Of a stretch of DNA of 64,000 nucleotides, positions 32,462-41,760 are shown one piece after another (position 1 is the stretch's first letter; every line of letters begins with the position of its first letter). Position numbers and translations under genes: made by a program. Below the pieces are notes generated by a model. That model saw only the letters and a program-made list of their open reading frames with translations. It was not told the origin of the DNA and searched no databases. This DNA comes from Friedmanniella luteola (GTDB lineage Bacteria > Actinomycetota > Actinomycetes > Propionibacteriales > Propionibacteriaceae). The DNA is taken from positions 1,860,001 to 1,924,000 of the forward strand of contig NZ_LT629749.1 in assembly GCF_900105065.1 (NCBI RefSeq), written 5' to 3'.

Positions 32462-34042
32462 GTGCTCCCTCCTGTCCTCGACCGCCGCCGCCTGCTCCAG
32501 GGCGTGGCCGCGCTCGGCCTCGCCGCCACCGTGGGAGGGGCCGCGGCCTGCGAGTCCGCCGTCAGCCAGGCGAGCAGCGCCGGCGACGCGGTCGGCGAGC
32601 CCGTCCGCGGTGGCACCATCGCCGCTGGCATCGTCGCCGACCTGATCCCCGGCAACCTGCTGACCAACTCCAACACCGGCATCACCACGGTCGTCGGGCT
32701 GGTCTTCGACTCCCTGATCCGCTACCCGAACGACCAGGTCGAGCCGGCCCCGCGGCTGGCCACGGCGTGGGAGCTGGCACCGGACGGCCGCTCGCTGAGC
32801 CTCGACCTCCGCGACGACGTCGTCTTCCACTCGGGCCGGCCGTTCACGTCGAAGGACGTCGAGTTCTCGCTGAAGGCCTACGCCGACCCGCTGTGGACGG
32901 CCCAGCTGCGCAGCACCGCCGCGGCCATCACCTCCTACGACACCACGGAGCCGCACCGGGTCGTGCTGGGCTTCGACCACCCGCTGGGCAACGTCTTCGA
33001 CCTGCTGGACACGGCACCGGTCCTCGACTCCGAGACCGTCGAGCAGCTGCGCACGGGCGAGCAGATCATCGGCACGGGGCCGTTCAGGCTGACCTCGTGG
33101 TCGCCGAACTCCGGCCTCCGCCTCGACCGGAACCCCGACTACTGGGTGCCCGGGCGGCCCTACGCCGACGCGGTGGACGTGAGCGTCATCACCGACCCCA
33201 AGGCCCTGCTGGCCGCGCTCCGCAGCGGCCAGGTGCAGTTCGCCAACGGCCTCGGCTCCCTGGACGTCGAGAACCTCGCCCGGGGCGACGGCTTCGACGA
33301 GATCCGACTCGAGGGCGCCGAGCAGCAGCTCTACGTCGGCTCCAACGTGACGGCGAAGCCGCTGGACGACGTCCGGCTGCGGAAGGCGATCGCGTTCGCC
33401 CTCGACCGCGACCGGGTGGTCGCGGAGGTGCTGCGTGGGGCCGGCTACCCGGTCAACCTGCCCTGGCCGACGTACTCACCGGCCTACGACGAAGCCGGGA
33501 ACTCGACCTACGCCCGCGACCTCGACCGGGCGAGGTCGCTGGTGGCCGAGGTCGGGAACATCCCGGCCCTGCCGCTCACCTACACCCCGACGCCGACGCA
33601 GACCGCGACCGCCGCCATCGTCCAGGCCGACCTGGCCGAAGTGGGCATCACCGTCACCCTCGACCCGGTCGACGGCGCCCAGTTCGTCAAGCAGCTCATC
33701 GGCGCGAAGTTCCGGGGGCTGTGGCTGGCGACGCACTCGTGGGCGCAGTACACACCTTCGACGCTGACGGTGAGCGCCTACCCCTTCAACGCCCGCAAGA
33801 ACGCGTCGCAGTACGCCGACGACGACTACGTGGCCGACGCCGACGCCGCCTGGAGCGTGGCCGACGGCACCAGCGCGGCGGCGGTGGCGGCGTACGCGAA
33901 GGTCTCCGAGGACCTGCTCGACGCGGCCTTCCTGGCCGAGATCGCCGTCCTGCTCCCGCAGTGGGTGACCTCGTCGAGGCTGCGGGGCGTCTCCTACACC
34001 AAGCGCGCGGAACTCCAGCTGACCGACGCCTGGCTGGCCTGA
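32462..34042 (+). CDS. ABC transporter substrate-binding lipoprotein (SBP_bac_5, peptide/nickel type)
   Basis: A 526-residue periplasmic-type binding protein. The N-terminus has a twin-arginine (LDRRRLLQGVAALGL) and a lipobox ending in Cys at GGAAAC (about residue 30), so it is likely a Tat-exported lipoprotein. The SBP_bac_5 body is shown by LATAWELAPDGRSLSLDLRD, VVFHSGRPFTSKDVEFSLKA, LRLDRNPDYWVPGRPYADAV and DVRLRKAIAFALDRDRVVAE. This family imports oligopeptides, nickel, glutathione and oligosaccharides. Linked to TauD it may bring in an organosulfur substrate. GTG start with AAAGG upstream. Confidence 0.88.
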   Translation: MLPPVLDRRRLLQGVAALGLAATVGGAAACESAVSQASSAGDAVGEPVRGGTIAAGIVADLIPGNLLTNSNTGITTVVGLVFDSLIRYPNDQVEPAPRLATAWELAPDGRSLSLDLRDDVVFHSGRPFTSKDVEFSLKAYADPLWTAQLRSTAAAITSYDTTEPHRVVLGFDHPLGNVFDLLDTAPVLDSETVEQLRTGEQIIGTGPFRLTSWSPNSGLRLDRNPDYWVPGRPYADAVDVSVITDPKALLAALRSGQVQFANGLGSLDVENLARGDGFDEIRLEGAEQQLYVGSNVTAKPLDDVRLRKAIAFALDRDRVVAEVLRGAGYPVNLPWPTYSPAYDEAGNSTYARDLDRARSLVAEVGNIPALPLTYTPTPTQTATAAIVQADLAEVGITVTLDPVDGAQFVKQLIGAKFRGLWLATHSWAQYTPSTLTVSAYPFNARKNASQYADDDYVADADAAWSVADGTSAAAVAAYAKVSEDLLDAAFLAEIAVLLPQWVTSSRLRGVSYTKRAELQLTDAWLA

Positions 34043-34052
34043 GGAGACGACG

Positions 34053-35012
34053 ATGCTGCGCTACCTGCTGCGCCGGCTGCCCTCGGCACTCGCGGTGCTG
34101 CTGCTGGCCTCTGCGGCCATCTTCGGGATGCTCCGGCTGGTCCCGGGCGACCCGGCCACGATGCTGGCCGGGCCCGACGCCCCGCCCGAGGCCGTCGACG
34201 CGATCCGCGCCGAGCTGGGCCTCGACCAGCCGCTGGTGCGCCAGTACCTCAGCTGGCTGGGCCACGTGCTGCGGTTCGACCTCGGCCGCTCGTACCTGAT
34301 CGGAGGCGACATCGCCGACCTGGTGCGCGCCGGGCTGAGCAACACGCTGGTGCTGACGGGTGCGGCGGTCGGGATCACCGTGGTCGTCAGCCTGGGGCTG
34401 TCGCTGCTGTGGGCCCGGACCCGGAGCCCGCTCCTGGACGGCCTGCTCACCACGACCAACGCCCTCGCGCTGGCCCTGCCCACCTTCGTCACCGGCGTCC
34501 TGCTGGTGCTGGCGTTCGGCCTGTGGCTCCCGGTGCTGCCCACCGGGGGCACCCCGCCCGACGGCTTCGTCGCCCGGCCCGACCTGGCGGTGCAGTACCT
34601 GCTGCTGCCGGCGGTCTGCCTGGCGCTGCCGGCCACGGCCGGGCTGACCCGCTTCCTCACCGAGGCGCTCCGCACCGAGCTGGCGTCGCCGTACGTCGTC
34701 ACCGCCCGTGCGGCGGGGGTCCGGCCGCGTCGGCTGCTGGTCGGGCACGCCCTGCCCGCGGCACTGCCCACCTACCTCACAGCCCTCGGCCTGCAGGCGG
34801 GCGGGCTGCTCGGCGGCGCCGTGCTGGTCGAGGCCGTCTTCACCTGGCCCGGCCTCGGTCAGCTGGCCGCCCGGGCGATCGACAGCCGGGACTACCCGGT
34901 GGTGCAGGTGCTGCTGCTGCTCTCGGTCGCCGTGTTCGTGGCCGTCCAGCTGCTCACCGACGTCGTGCACGCCTGGCTGGACCCCCGCGTCCGGATCGGC
35001 GGTCTGACGTGA
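34053..35012 (+). CDS. ABC transporter permease (DppB-like)
   Basis: A 319-residue inner-membrane permease. It has the N-terminal DppB signature (YLLRRLPSALAVLLLASAAI, RLVPGDPATMLAGPDA), six transmembrane segments, and the EAA loop ELASPYVVTARAAGVRPRRL that docks the ATPase. It starts 10 nt after the substrate-binding gene and overlaps the next permease by 4 nt (GTGA). Confidence 0.9.
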   Translation: MLRYLLRRLPSALAVLLLASAAIFGMLRLVPGDPATMLAGPDAPPEAVDAIRAELGLDQPLVRQYLSWLGHVLRFDLGRSYLIGGDIADLVRAGLSNTLVLTGAAVGITVVVSLGLSLLWARTRSPLLDGLLTTTNALALALPTFVTGVLLVLAFGLWLPVLPTGGTPPDGFVARPDLAVQYLLLPAVCLALPATAGLTRFLTEALRTELASPYVVTARAAGVRPRRLLVGHALPAALPTYLTALGLQAGGLLGGAVLVEAVFTWPGLGQLAARAIDSRDYPVVQVLLLLSVAVFVAVQLLTDVVHAWLDPRVRIGGLT

Positions 35013-35890
35013 GCGCCCTCACCGACGCGGTCACCGGCACCGCCCTCGTCGGCGGGGCCGGCCGACGTCGTCGCCGGCCTGCGCTGGTCGCGCTGACCCG
35101 CGGGTCGGGGCTGGCCGGGGCCGTCCTGCTCGGGCTCGTCGTCGCCGCCGGCCTCCTGGCCCCCGTCCTCGCCCCGTACGCCCCGGAGGCGCAGCTGGCC
35201 GGGGCCAACCTGCTGCCGCCCGGTGCGGCGCACCTGCTGGGCACCGACGAGGTGAACCGCGACGTGCTGTCCCGGACCCTCTTCGGCATCCGCACCGACC
35301 TCGTCATCGTCTTCGTGGCGGTGCCGCTCGGAGCGCTCCTGGGGACGGCGGCGGCCCTGCTCGGGACGCTCGCCACCCCCCTCGACGTCGGCCTGCAGCG
35401 GCTGTTCGACCTGTTGCTGGCGTTCCCGACGCTGATCTTCGCGATCGGGCTCACCGCGGTGGCGGGGCCCGGGACACTGACGGTCATCACCGTCATCGCA
35501 GCGGTCGAGACGCCGGTGTTCGCCCGGGTGCTGCGCAGCGCCGTGCTCCGGGTGCAGGAGCTGCCCTACGTCGAGGCGGCCCGGACGATGGGCGCCGGCC
35601 GCTGGTGGCTGCTCCGGCGGCACGTGCTGCCCAACGCCGCCGAACCGCTCGGTGTGCAGCTGGCCCTCTCGCTGTCCCTGGCCGTGTTCGTCGAGTCCGC
35701 GATGAGCTTCCTCGGCATCGGGGTCCGGCCACCGGCGCCGTCGCTGGGCGGGCTGGTCAGCGACGGCATCGGCTACGCCGAGACGAACGCCGCCTACGTG
35801 CTGGGCCCGCTGGCCGTCGTGGTCGTCCTGGTGCTCGCCCTGCAGCTGCTGGCCCAGGCCGTGGCCGGGGCCCGACGGGTGGGCCGATGA
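35009..35890 (+). CDS. ABC transporter permease (DppC-like)
   Basis: A 293-residue permease pairing with the upstream DppB-like protein. It has the family's N-terminal helix and periplasmic stretch (PYAPEAQLAGANLLPPGAAH, HLLGTDEVNRDVLSRTLFGI), six helices in all, and the ATPase-docking EAA loop VEAARTMGAGRWWLLRRHVL. GTG start within the upstream stop; ATGA overlap with the ATPase gene. Confidence 0.9.
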   Translation: MSALTDAVTGTALVGGAGRRRRRPALVALTRGSGLAGAVLLGLVVAAGLLAPVLAPYAPEAQLAGANLLPPGAAHLLGTDEVNRDVLSRTLFGIRTDLVIVFVAVPLGALLGTAAALLGTLATPLDVGLQRLFDLLLAFPTLIFAIGLTAVAGPGTLTVITVIAAVETPVFARVLRSAVLRVQELPYVEAARTMGAGRWWLLRRHVLPNAAEPLGVQLALSLSLAVFVESAMSFLGIGVRPPAPSLGGLVSDGIGYAETNAAYVLGPLAVVVVLVLALQLLAQAVAGARRVGR

Positions 35891-37668
35891 CCGCCCCGAC
35901 GCGGACCCCGTCTGCTGGTCCCGCCACGACCGGGCGCCCGGCTCCCCGCCCGGTGCGTGGGGGCGCGGTGCTCCGCGTCGACGGCCTGCGGGTCGAGTTC
36001 TCGGGGGTCGAGGGCCCGCCGGCCGTCGACGACGTCTCCTTCTCGGTGCGGCGGGGGGAGGTGCTGGCCCTGGTCGGTGAGTCGGGCTCGGGCAAGAGCG
36101 TGACCGCGCAGGCGGTCCTGGGGCTGCTGCCCGCGGCGGCGCGCACGTCGGGCTCCGTCCGGCTCACCGCGACCCCCGACGAGCGTCCGGCGCACGAGCA
36201 GCCCAACCTCCTCGGGGCTCCCGAGCCCGCCTGGCGGGGGGTGCGCGGCCGGGTGGCGGCCCTGGTGTTCCAGGAGCCGCAGACCGCCCTCAACCCGGTC
36301 CGGACGATCGGCTGGCAGCTGGCCGAGGCGGTGCACGCCCACCGGCGGGTGTCCCGTGGGGCCGCCCGCGCCCGAGCCGTCGAGCTGCTGGCGACCGTCG
36401 GGGTGCCCGACCCGGAGCGGCGGGCGCGCGCCTACCCGCACCAGCTCTCGGGCGGGCAGAAGCAGCGGGTCGTGATCGCGCTCGCCCTGGCCAACGACCC
36501 GGCGCTGCTGATCGCCGACGAGCCGACGACCGCCCTCGACGTGACCGTGCAGGCCGAGATCCTCCAGCTGCTGGGGGAGCTGCGGGTCCGGCTGGGCACC
36601 GCGGTGCTGCTGATCACCCACGACATGGGCGTGGTGGCCGACCTGGCCGACCGGGTGCTGGTCATGCGGGGCGGCCGGATGGTGGAGCGGGGCGAGGTGG
36701 TGTCGCTGTTCGCCGCACCCTGCACCGAGTACGCCCGGGAGCTGCTGGGGGCGGTGCCGCGGCTGCCGGCCCCGGCCGCCGCCCGGGTGGGGGTGACCGA
36801 ACCCGTGCGGGCCGAGCGCCCCGCGCCGGTCGGCCCGGCCGCCCTGGAGGTCGTCGACCTCGCCGTCGACCTCGCCGGGCGCGGCCGGGCCCGGGACTTC
36901 CGGGCCCTGGAGGGTGTGTCCCTGCGGCTCGATCCCGGCCGCGTCCTCGGGGTGGTGGGGGAGTCGGGGTCGGGCAAGACGACCCTGGCGCGCGCGGTCA
37001 GCGGTCAGCTGCCGGCCGCCCGCGGGCGCGTCCGGGTGGAGGGCGTCGACCTGGCCCGGGCGCCGACCTCCGAGCTGCGCCGGCTGCGCGGCCGTCTGGG
37101 CGTGGTCCACCAGGACCCGGCGACCACGCTCGACCCGCTGCTCACCGTCGGCGAGAGCGTCGCCGAGCCCCTGCTGCTGCACCCTGCGGCGCTCCGGGCC
37201 AGGAGGACCCGCGGGTCGGCCCTGCGGGCGCGGGTCCGGGCGCTGCTGGAGGAGGTCGCGCTGCCGGCCGGCACCGAGCACCGGCAGCCGCACGAGCTGA
37301 GCGGGGGTCAGCGGCAGCGGGTCGCGCTGGCCCGAGCGCTGGCGCTGCGGCCGGCCCTGCTGCTCGCCGACGAGCCCACCAGCGCGCTCGACGTCACGGT
37401 GCAGGCGGGCATCTTGCGGCTCTTCGCCGAGCTGCAGGCCCAGCACGGTTTCGCCTGCCTCTTCATCAGCCACGACCTGGCCGTGGTCCACCAGGTGAGC
37501 GACGACGTCCTCGTGCTCCAGTCCGGTCGGGTGGTGGAACAGGGCCCGACGTCGGAGGTGCTGACCCGGCCGACCGCCGCCTACACCCAGCGGCTGCTCG
37601 CCGCGGTCCCGGTGCCGGACCCCGTCGAGCAGCGGGTCCGCCGCTCCGCCGGGGGTGCTGCGGGCTGA
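35887..37668 (+). CDS. Dual ATP-binding protein of a peptide-type ABC importer (DppD-DppF fusion)
   Basis: A 593-residue protein with two complete nucleotide-binding domains. Domain 1: Walker A GESGSGKS (about residue 70), signature LSGGQKQR, Walker [17 protein letters not shown]-loop ITHDMG. Domain 2: Walker A GESGSGKT (about residue 360), signature LSGGQRQR, Walker [21 protein letters not shown]. Each is followed by the oligopeptide-type C-terminal extension ([30 protein letters not shown]). DppD and DppF are separate in most bacteria; this single-chain form is common in actinobacteria. It completes the five-gene leader-tauD-importer operon. Confidence 0.9.
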   Translation: MTAPTRTPSAGPATTGRPAPRPVRGGAVLRVDGLRVEFSGVEGPPAVDDVSFSVRRGEVLALVGESGSGKSVTAQAVLGLLPAAARTSGSVRLTATPDERPAHEQPNLLGAPEPAWRGVRGRVAALVFQEPQTALNPVRTIGWQLAEAVHAHRRVSRGAARARAVELLATVGVPDPERRARAYPHQLSGGQKQRVVIALALANDPALLIADEPTTALDVTVQAEILQLLGELRVRLGTAVLLITHDMGVVADLADRVLVMRGGRMVERGEVVSLFAAPCTEYARELLGAVPRLPAPAAARVGVTEPVRAERPAPVGPAALEVVDLAVDLAGRGRARDFRALEGVSLRLDPGRVLGVVGESGSGKTTLARAVSGQLPAARGRVRVEGVDLARAPTSELRRLRGRLGVVHQDPATTLDPLLTVGESVAEPLLLHPAALRARRTRGSALRARVRALLEEVALPAGTEHRQPHELSGGQRQRVALARALALRPALLLADEPTSALDVTVQAGILRLFAELQAQHGFACLFISHDLAVVHQVSDDVLVLQSGRVVEQGPTSEVLTRPTAAYTQRLLAAVPVPDPVEQRVRRSAGGAAG

Positions 37669-37713
37669 GCGGGACGGTCCCCGGGTCGACACGCCCAGGA
37701 CACCCAGCAGCCC

Positions 37714-38433
37714 GTGCGGAGAGGAGTCGCGCGGCAGAGTATCGTGCGCTACAGAACGACGTCCCGGCTCCGGCCGGGAGGTCCGGGGGCGCACGGTGTC
37801 CTGTTCTGCCGGCTCGGGGTCGAACCGGAGGTACGACCCCTGAGCACGTTGCTGACCCGTCCGCGGCAGGCCGACGACGACCTGGTCGAGGCCTCCCTGG
37901 TCGACCTCCTGGCCGCCTCCGGGGCCGGGGACGAGCAGGCGTTCCGGGTGTTCTACGGACGCACCCGCGGGCACGTCCGGGTCCTCGTCCACAGCCTGGT
38001 GCGGTCACCCGAGACCACGGCGGACGTGGTCCAGGACGTCTACGCCGCCGCCTGGCAGAACGCGGCCCGCTACGACCCGGCTCGGGGCGCCGTGCTGGCC
38101 TGGCTCGGCACGCTGGCCCGGCGCAAGGCGATCGACCGGATCCGCCAGCTCACCCGGCAGGCGAGCCGCGACCTCGCGCACGCCCGGCAGCACGCGTCGG
38201 ACGAGCCGGTCGACGAGGTGTGGGAGGGGGTGCTGCGCCGCGTCGAGGCCGTCCGGGTGCTCGCGGCCCTCGAGACGCTGACGCCGGGCAAGCGCGAGGT
38301 GCTGCGGATGACCTACCTCGAGGGCTGCACGGCGGTGCAGATCGCGGAGCGGCTCGGCCTGCCGGTCGGCACGGTGAAGACCCGGCGGCGCGACGGCCTG
38401 CTGATGCTGAGGACCCTCCTGCAGGGGGCGTGA
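37714..38433 (+). CDS. ECF RNA polymerase sigma factor (SigK-like)
   Basis: The frame gives 239 residues. The certain part begins near DDDLVEASLVDLLAASGAGD; sigma region 2 is EQAFRVFYGRTRGHVRVLVH with VVQDVYAAAWQNAARYDPAR and LAWLGTLARRKAIDRIRQL, and region 4 is LTPGKREVLRMTYLEGCTAV, AERLGLPVGTVKTRRRDGLL. The start is unclear: GTG 37714 and GTG 37744 would add 35-45 unusual residues; GGAGG (37827-37831) points to a CTG at 37840, not a normal start. No anti-sigma gene follows, unlike sigK loci of mycobacteria. Confidence 0.8.
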   Translation: MRRGVARQSIVRYRTTSRLRPGGPGAHGVLFCRLGVEPEVRPLSTLLTRPRQADDDLVEASLVDLLAASGAGDEQAFRVFYGRTRGHVRVLVHSLVRSPETTADVVQDVYAAAWQNAARYDPARGAVLAWLGTLARRKAIDRIRQLTRQASRDLAHARQHASDEPVDEVWEGVLRRVEAVRVLAALETLTPGKREVLRMTYLEGCTAVQIAERLGLPVGTVKTRRRDGLLMLRTLLQGA

Positions 38434-38444
38434 GACCCTGACGG

Positions 38445-39056
38445 GTGTTCCTCGCCCTGTTGACCTACGTCGGCATCGTCGTGTTCGCGGCCTCCGGAGC
38501 CCTCGCGGGGGTCCGGCGCCGGCTCGAGCTGTTCGGCGTCTGCGTCGTCGGCCTGACCGCCGGTCTGGGCGGCGGGATCGTGCGCGACCTGCTGCTGGGC
38601 GTCACCCCGCCGGTCTCGTTCGACCGGTGGACCAACGCCACGGTCGCCCTCGGGGCCTCGCTGCTGGTCTTCTACGTCCACCCTCACCTGGGCCGGCTGC
38701 GCGGGGTGATCGGGGTCTACGACGCGGTCGGCCTCGGGCTCTTCGCCACCACCAGCGCCTCCTACGCCCTCGACCTCGGCGCCAGCCACTTCGCGGCGGT
38801 GCTCATCGGGGCGGTCGGAGCGGTGGGCGGCGGGGTGCTCCGCGACGTGCTGGTGAACGAGGTGCCCCTGCTGCTGCGCCGCGACCTCTACGCCGTGCCG
38901 GCTCTGCTCGGCGCGCTCGTGGTCGTCGTGTGGGCCGCGCTCGGTGGCCCCGGGGACCTGGGGCTGCTGGTGGGCACCGTGGCGGCGACCGGTCTGCGGC
39001 TGCTGGGGATGTGGCGGGACTGGAACTTCCCCGTGTCGGCGGTGGAGCCCACCTGA
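38445..39056 (+). CDS. Trimeric intracellular cation channel (TRIC/YicG) family protein
   Basis: A 203-residue membrane protein with seven hydrophobic segments in two repeats. The two TRIC glycine-rich signatures are present: GLTAGLGGGIVRDLLLGVTP in the first half and IGAVGAVGGGVLRDVLVNEV in the second, each with the conserved GGG-RD core. The prokaryotic family forms trimeric monovalent-cation channels. GTG start 11 nt after the sigma-factor stop, so the two may be co-transcribed. Confidence 0.9.
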   Translation: MFLALLTYVGIVVFAASGALAGVRRRLELFGVCVVGLTAGLGGGIVRDLLLGVTPPVSFDRWTNATVALGASLLVFYVHPHLGRLRGVIGVYDAVGLGLFATTSASYALDLGASHFAAVLIGAVGAVGGGVLRDVLVNEVPLLLRRDLYAVPALLGALVVVVWAALGGPGDLGLLVGTVAATGLRLLGMWRDWNFPVSAVEPT

Positions 39057-39069
39057 CCCGGTCCGGTGC

Positions 39070-40128
39070 TCAGGCGGCAGCCTGTCGCAGCCGGGCCAGC
39101 ACGGCGACCGCCGCGGCCCGTCCCGCCCGGTTGGCCCCGATCGTGCTGGCGGAGGGCCCGTAGCCCACGAGCTGCACCCGGGGGTCCCGGACGGCCGTCG
39201 TCCCGTCCAGCTGGATGCCGCCGGCGGCCGAGCGCAGGTGCAGCGGCGCCAGGTGGGTCACGTCGGGCCGGAAGCCGGTGGCCCACAGCACGGCGTCGGC
39301 GCGCTGCTCCCGGCCGTCGGGCCAGGCCACCCCGGTGGGGGTGAGCCGGGCGAACATCGGCTCCCGCACGTAGACCCCGCGCTCGCGGGCCCCCTGCTCC
39401 TGAGCGCGCAGGGCCAGGCCGGTGACGCTGACGACGCTGGCCGGCGGCAGGCCCTGGCGGACCCGCTCCTCGACCAGGGCGACGGCGGCTCGCCCGGCCT
39501 CGGGGGTGAAGTCGGCGTCGCGCCACACCGGCGGCCGCCGGGTGACCCACGTGGTGCTCGCCACCGCGCTGAGCTCGGCGAGCAGCTGGACGGCCGACGC
39601 CCCGCCCCCGACCACGACGACGTGCTGCCCGGCGAAGTCGCCAGGTCCGCGGTAGTCGTGGGTGTGCAGCTGGCGGCCGCGGAAGCCCGCGGCACCGGGG
39701 TAGACCGGGATGAAGGGCCGCTGCCAGGTGCCGGTGGCGTTCACCAGGGTGCGGGTCAGCCACGCCTGCTCGCCGGCGCGCACCCGCAGCAGCGGACCGG
39801 CGGGCTCCACCCGGTCCACCCGCACCGGGCGCCGGACGGCCAGCCGGTACCGCCGCTCGTAGTCGGCGAAGTAGGCCGGGACGACCACGTTGGCGGGCTG
39901 GTCGTCCGTGAAGGAGGGCAGGGCCTGGTCCGGCAGCGTCGCGATGCCGTGCACGTCGGCCATGGTCAGGGTGTCCCAGCGGTGCTGCCAGGCCCCGCCG
40001 GGCGCGGTGTCGGCGTCGAGGACCAGGAGGTCGCGACCGGGGCTCAGCCCCAGCCGCGCGAGGTGGTGGGCGGTCGAGAGCCCGGCCTGGCCGGCGCCCA
40101 GCACGACCGTCGAGAGCACTGCGTCCAC
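39070..40128 (-). CDS. FAD-dependent oxidoreductase (flavin-containing monooxygenase-like)
   Basis: A 352-residue flavoprotein with two dinucleotide folds: FAD-binding VVLGAGQAGLSTAHHLARLG at the N-terminus (with LVLDADTAPGGAWQHRWD) and NADPH-binding VVVVGGGASAVQLLAELSAV near residue 165. ADAVLWATGFRPD is the third FMO/thioredoxin-reductase-like signature. It probably oxidises a small thiol, amine or ketone; the substrate is unknown. The GTG at 40128 is chosen because it starts just before the fold; GTG 40119 is close behind. It converges on the TRIC gene. Confidence 0.8.
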   Translation of the reverse strand: MDAVLSTVVLGAGQAGLSTAHHLARLGLSPGRDLLVLDADTAPGGAWQHRWDTLTMADVHGIATLPDQALPSFTDDQPANVVVPAYFADYERRYRLAVRRPVRVDRVEPAGPLLRVRAGEQAWLTRTLVNATGTWQRPFIPVYPGAAGFRGRQLHTHDYRGPGDFAGQHVVVVGGGASAVQLLAELSAVASTTWVTRRPPVWRDADFTPEAGRAAVALVEERVRQGLPPASVVSVTGLALRAQEQGARERGVYVREPMFARLTPTGVAWPDGREQRADAVLWATGFRPDVTHLAPLHLRSAAGGIQLDGTTAVRDPRVQLVGYGPSASTIGANRAGRAAAVAVLARLRQAAA

Positions 40129-40183
40129 GGGGGCACAACACCGGCGGGGCGGGCTTCCTTCCGCCGGGCCGGACCCGGGCCGG

Positions 40184-40483
40184 TCAGGCGTCCGGCCCGG
40201 TCCAGACCACGACCAGGGCGTCGCGCCGGCCGAAGCGCTCCAGGTGCGAGCCGACCACGTGCTGCACCCCCGCGAGGGACTCCGGCGAGGAGGCCTCCGC
40301 GCGGAGCTCGAGCCCGGCACCGCCGGGGACGAGCAGGCAGCTGCCGTCGCCCAGCACGACGCGGCGGCCCTCGGCCTCCTCCCGGACCTCGGCCTTGTGG
40401 CCGAGGTGGGAGGCCAGCTGCTTGGCGTACCGCTCGCCGACGCTGGTCGCGACCGCCGCCCGGGCGGTCCAGCGCTCAGCCAC
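40184..40483 (-). CDS. DUF2218 small protein
   Basis: A 99-residue protein of the DUF2218 family: TARAAVATSVGERYAKQLAS, HLGHKAEVREEAEGRRV, GLELRAEASSPESLAGVQHV and VVGSHLERFGRRD follow the family order. Function unknown; relatives sit near iron-siderophore or PadR genes. The GTG start overlaps the PadR stop by 8 nt, so it is translated with the regulator and probably shares its control. Confidence 0.8.
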   Translation of the reverse strand: MAERWTARAAVATSVGERYAKQLASHLGHKAEVREEAEGRRVVLGDGSCLLVPGGAGLELRAEASSPESLAGVQHVVGSHLERFGRRDALVVVWTGPDA

Positions 40484-41117
40484 GGTCACCCTCGGCCTCG
40501 CCCGCCAGGATGAGGTAGAGCGAGCGGCGCGCCTCGGCGAGCACCGCGGTCGCCGCCTGCACCTGGGCCGGTGTGCCGGAGACGGCCACCTGTCGGGCCG
40601 CGGCGTGCAGCTCGTGCAGCGGCCCGCGGAGGTCCGGACCCGGGGCGGCCCCCTCGACCTGCCCGAACGGGTCGCCCCACCCGGCACGTTGCTCCTCGAC
40701 GTGGCCACGGCCCGCCTCGGTGAGCGTGACCAGCTTGCGCCCGCCGTCGACCGCCGTGGTCACCAGCCCATCGTCCTCGAGCTGGGCGATCGTCGGGTAG
40801 ACGGCGCCGGGGCTCGGGCGCCAGGCGCCGTCGGTGCGGTCGGCCATGGCCTGCATCAGCTGGTAGCCGTGCATGGGGCTCTCGCTCAGCAGCAGCAGGG
40901 TGGCGATCCGCACGTCACCGCGCCCCGCGCGCCCCCGGCCGCCGCCGCGGCGTCCGCCGCGCGGACCTCCGCCGTCGGGCCGGGGACCTCCGCGGCCGTG
41001 ACGGCCGCGCTCGTCATCGGGACCACCGTGGTGGCCCCGCCGTCCCGGTCCGTGGCGCCCCTCGGGGCCGGGTCCGGGCTGTCCGTCGTGGGGACGGAAC
41101 TCGTCGCTGTAGAACAT
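40476..41117 (-). CDS. PadR-family transcriptional regulator with Gly/Arg/His-rich N-terminus
   Basis: A 213-residue regulator. The first 65 or so residues are low-complexity Gly/Arg/Pro/His (for example GRGGPRPDGGGPRGGRRGG), unlike the compact PadR norm. The winged helix follows: VRIATLLLLSESPMHGYQLM, SPGAVYPTIAQLEDDGLVTT and GGRKLVTLTEAGRGHV, then a dimerisation helix (QVQAATAVLAEARRSLYLIL). PadR proteins usually repress their own operon; the 22-bp palindrome 32 nt upstream is the likely site. The extended N-terminus may bind nucleic acid or metal. Confidence 0.88.
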   Translation of the reverse strand: MFYSDEFRPHDGQPGPGPEGRHGPGRRGHHGGPDDERGRHGRGGPRPDGGGPRGGRRGGGRGRAGRGDVRIATLLLLSESPMHGYQLMQAMADRTDGAWRPSPGAVYPTIAQLEDDGLVTTAVDGGRKLVTLTEAGRGHVEEQRAGWGDPFGQVEGAAPGPDLRGPLHELHAAARQVAVSGTPAQVQAATAVLAEARRSLYLILAGEAEGDRG

Positions 41118-41148
41118 GGCGTTCTCCTTCTCATCGGTTGCTGTGAGC

Positions 41149-41170
41149 GTATCACGATATATCGCGATAC
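41149..41170. promoter_or_regulatory. PadR operator palindrome
   Basis: GTATCACGATA (41149-41159) and TATCGCGATAC (41160-41170) form a 22-bp palindrome with one asymmetric pair; the AT-rich core CGATATATCG stands out in this GC-rich region. It lies just upstream of the PadR start, as autoregulatory PadR sites do. Confidence 0.8.
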
Positions 41171-41219
41171 AACATCAACGACGAGCGGTGGGGAGCGACC
41201 AGGGGGCGTGGACGTGCAG

Positions 41220-41283
41220 CGAGGCACCCCTGGCGTGCCGGCGCCCCGCTGCCGGGGTGCCGGGCGACCGGAGGGGTGCCTCG
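41220..41283 (-). terminator. Terminator downstream of the DUF3099 gene
   Basis: CGAGGCACCCCT (41220-41231) pairs perfectly with 41272-41283; the 40-nt loop can itself fold (GCCCCG with CGGGGT-type pairs). It begins 18 nt beyond the DUF3099 stop on the minus strand. Confidence 0.65.
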
Positions 41284-41301
41284 TGGAGGTGTGAGGAGCC
41301 G

Positions 41302-41691
41302 TCAGGCGGCGGGGCGCAGCGGCTCGTCCTCGACGACGTCACCCTCGATGACCTCGGCGTGGTCGCCGACGGTGAGCTGGGGCAGCGGCTCGGGGGTGGC
41401 GTGCTCGACCTGGCTCGGCGTGGTGCGCTCGTCCGACTGGTTCGCGAGCACCACGGCGACGTAGGGCAGGAAGACCGCGAACGCGAGGAGGGTCCAGCGC
41501 AGCCACCCCTCGACGAACACCATGGAGACGAAGCAGGCCATCCGGAACGCCATCGCCAGGGTGTAGCGCCGCACCCGGCGGCTCAGCTCGACGCTGGAGG
41601 CGCCCCGGGCGTCGGTGATCACGGCGGCCTCGGGGGGCTGGTGCCGGAGGTGGGGACGGTCGCCCTTCGGTGCGCTGACCTGTGTGGACAT
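41302..41691 (-). CDS. DUF3099 membrane protein
   Basis: A 129-residue actinobacterial DUF3099 protein: AAVITDARGASSVELSRRVR leads into RRYTLAMAFRMACFVSMVFV and RWTLLAFAVFLPYVAVVLAN, two transmembrane helices, with a polar C-terminal tail. Function unknown. ATG start with TAGGTT (41703-41698, minus strand) 6 nt upstream, so probably leaderless and monocistronic. Confidence 0.85.
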   Translation of the reverse strand: MSTQVSAPKGDRPHLRHQPPEAAVITDARGASSVELSRRVRRYTLAMAFRMACFVSMVFVEGWLRWTLLAFAVFLPYVAVVLANQSDERTTPSQVEHATPEPLPQLTVGDHAEVIEGDVVEDEPLRPAA

Positions 41692-41760
41692 GGTCCCAAC
41701 CTAGGTCGCGCGCGACCCGATCGGGGGGACCGGGGGCGTCGGGAGGATCACGCATCCACC

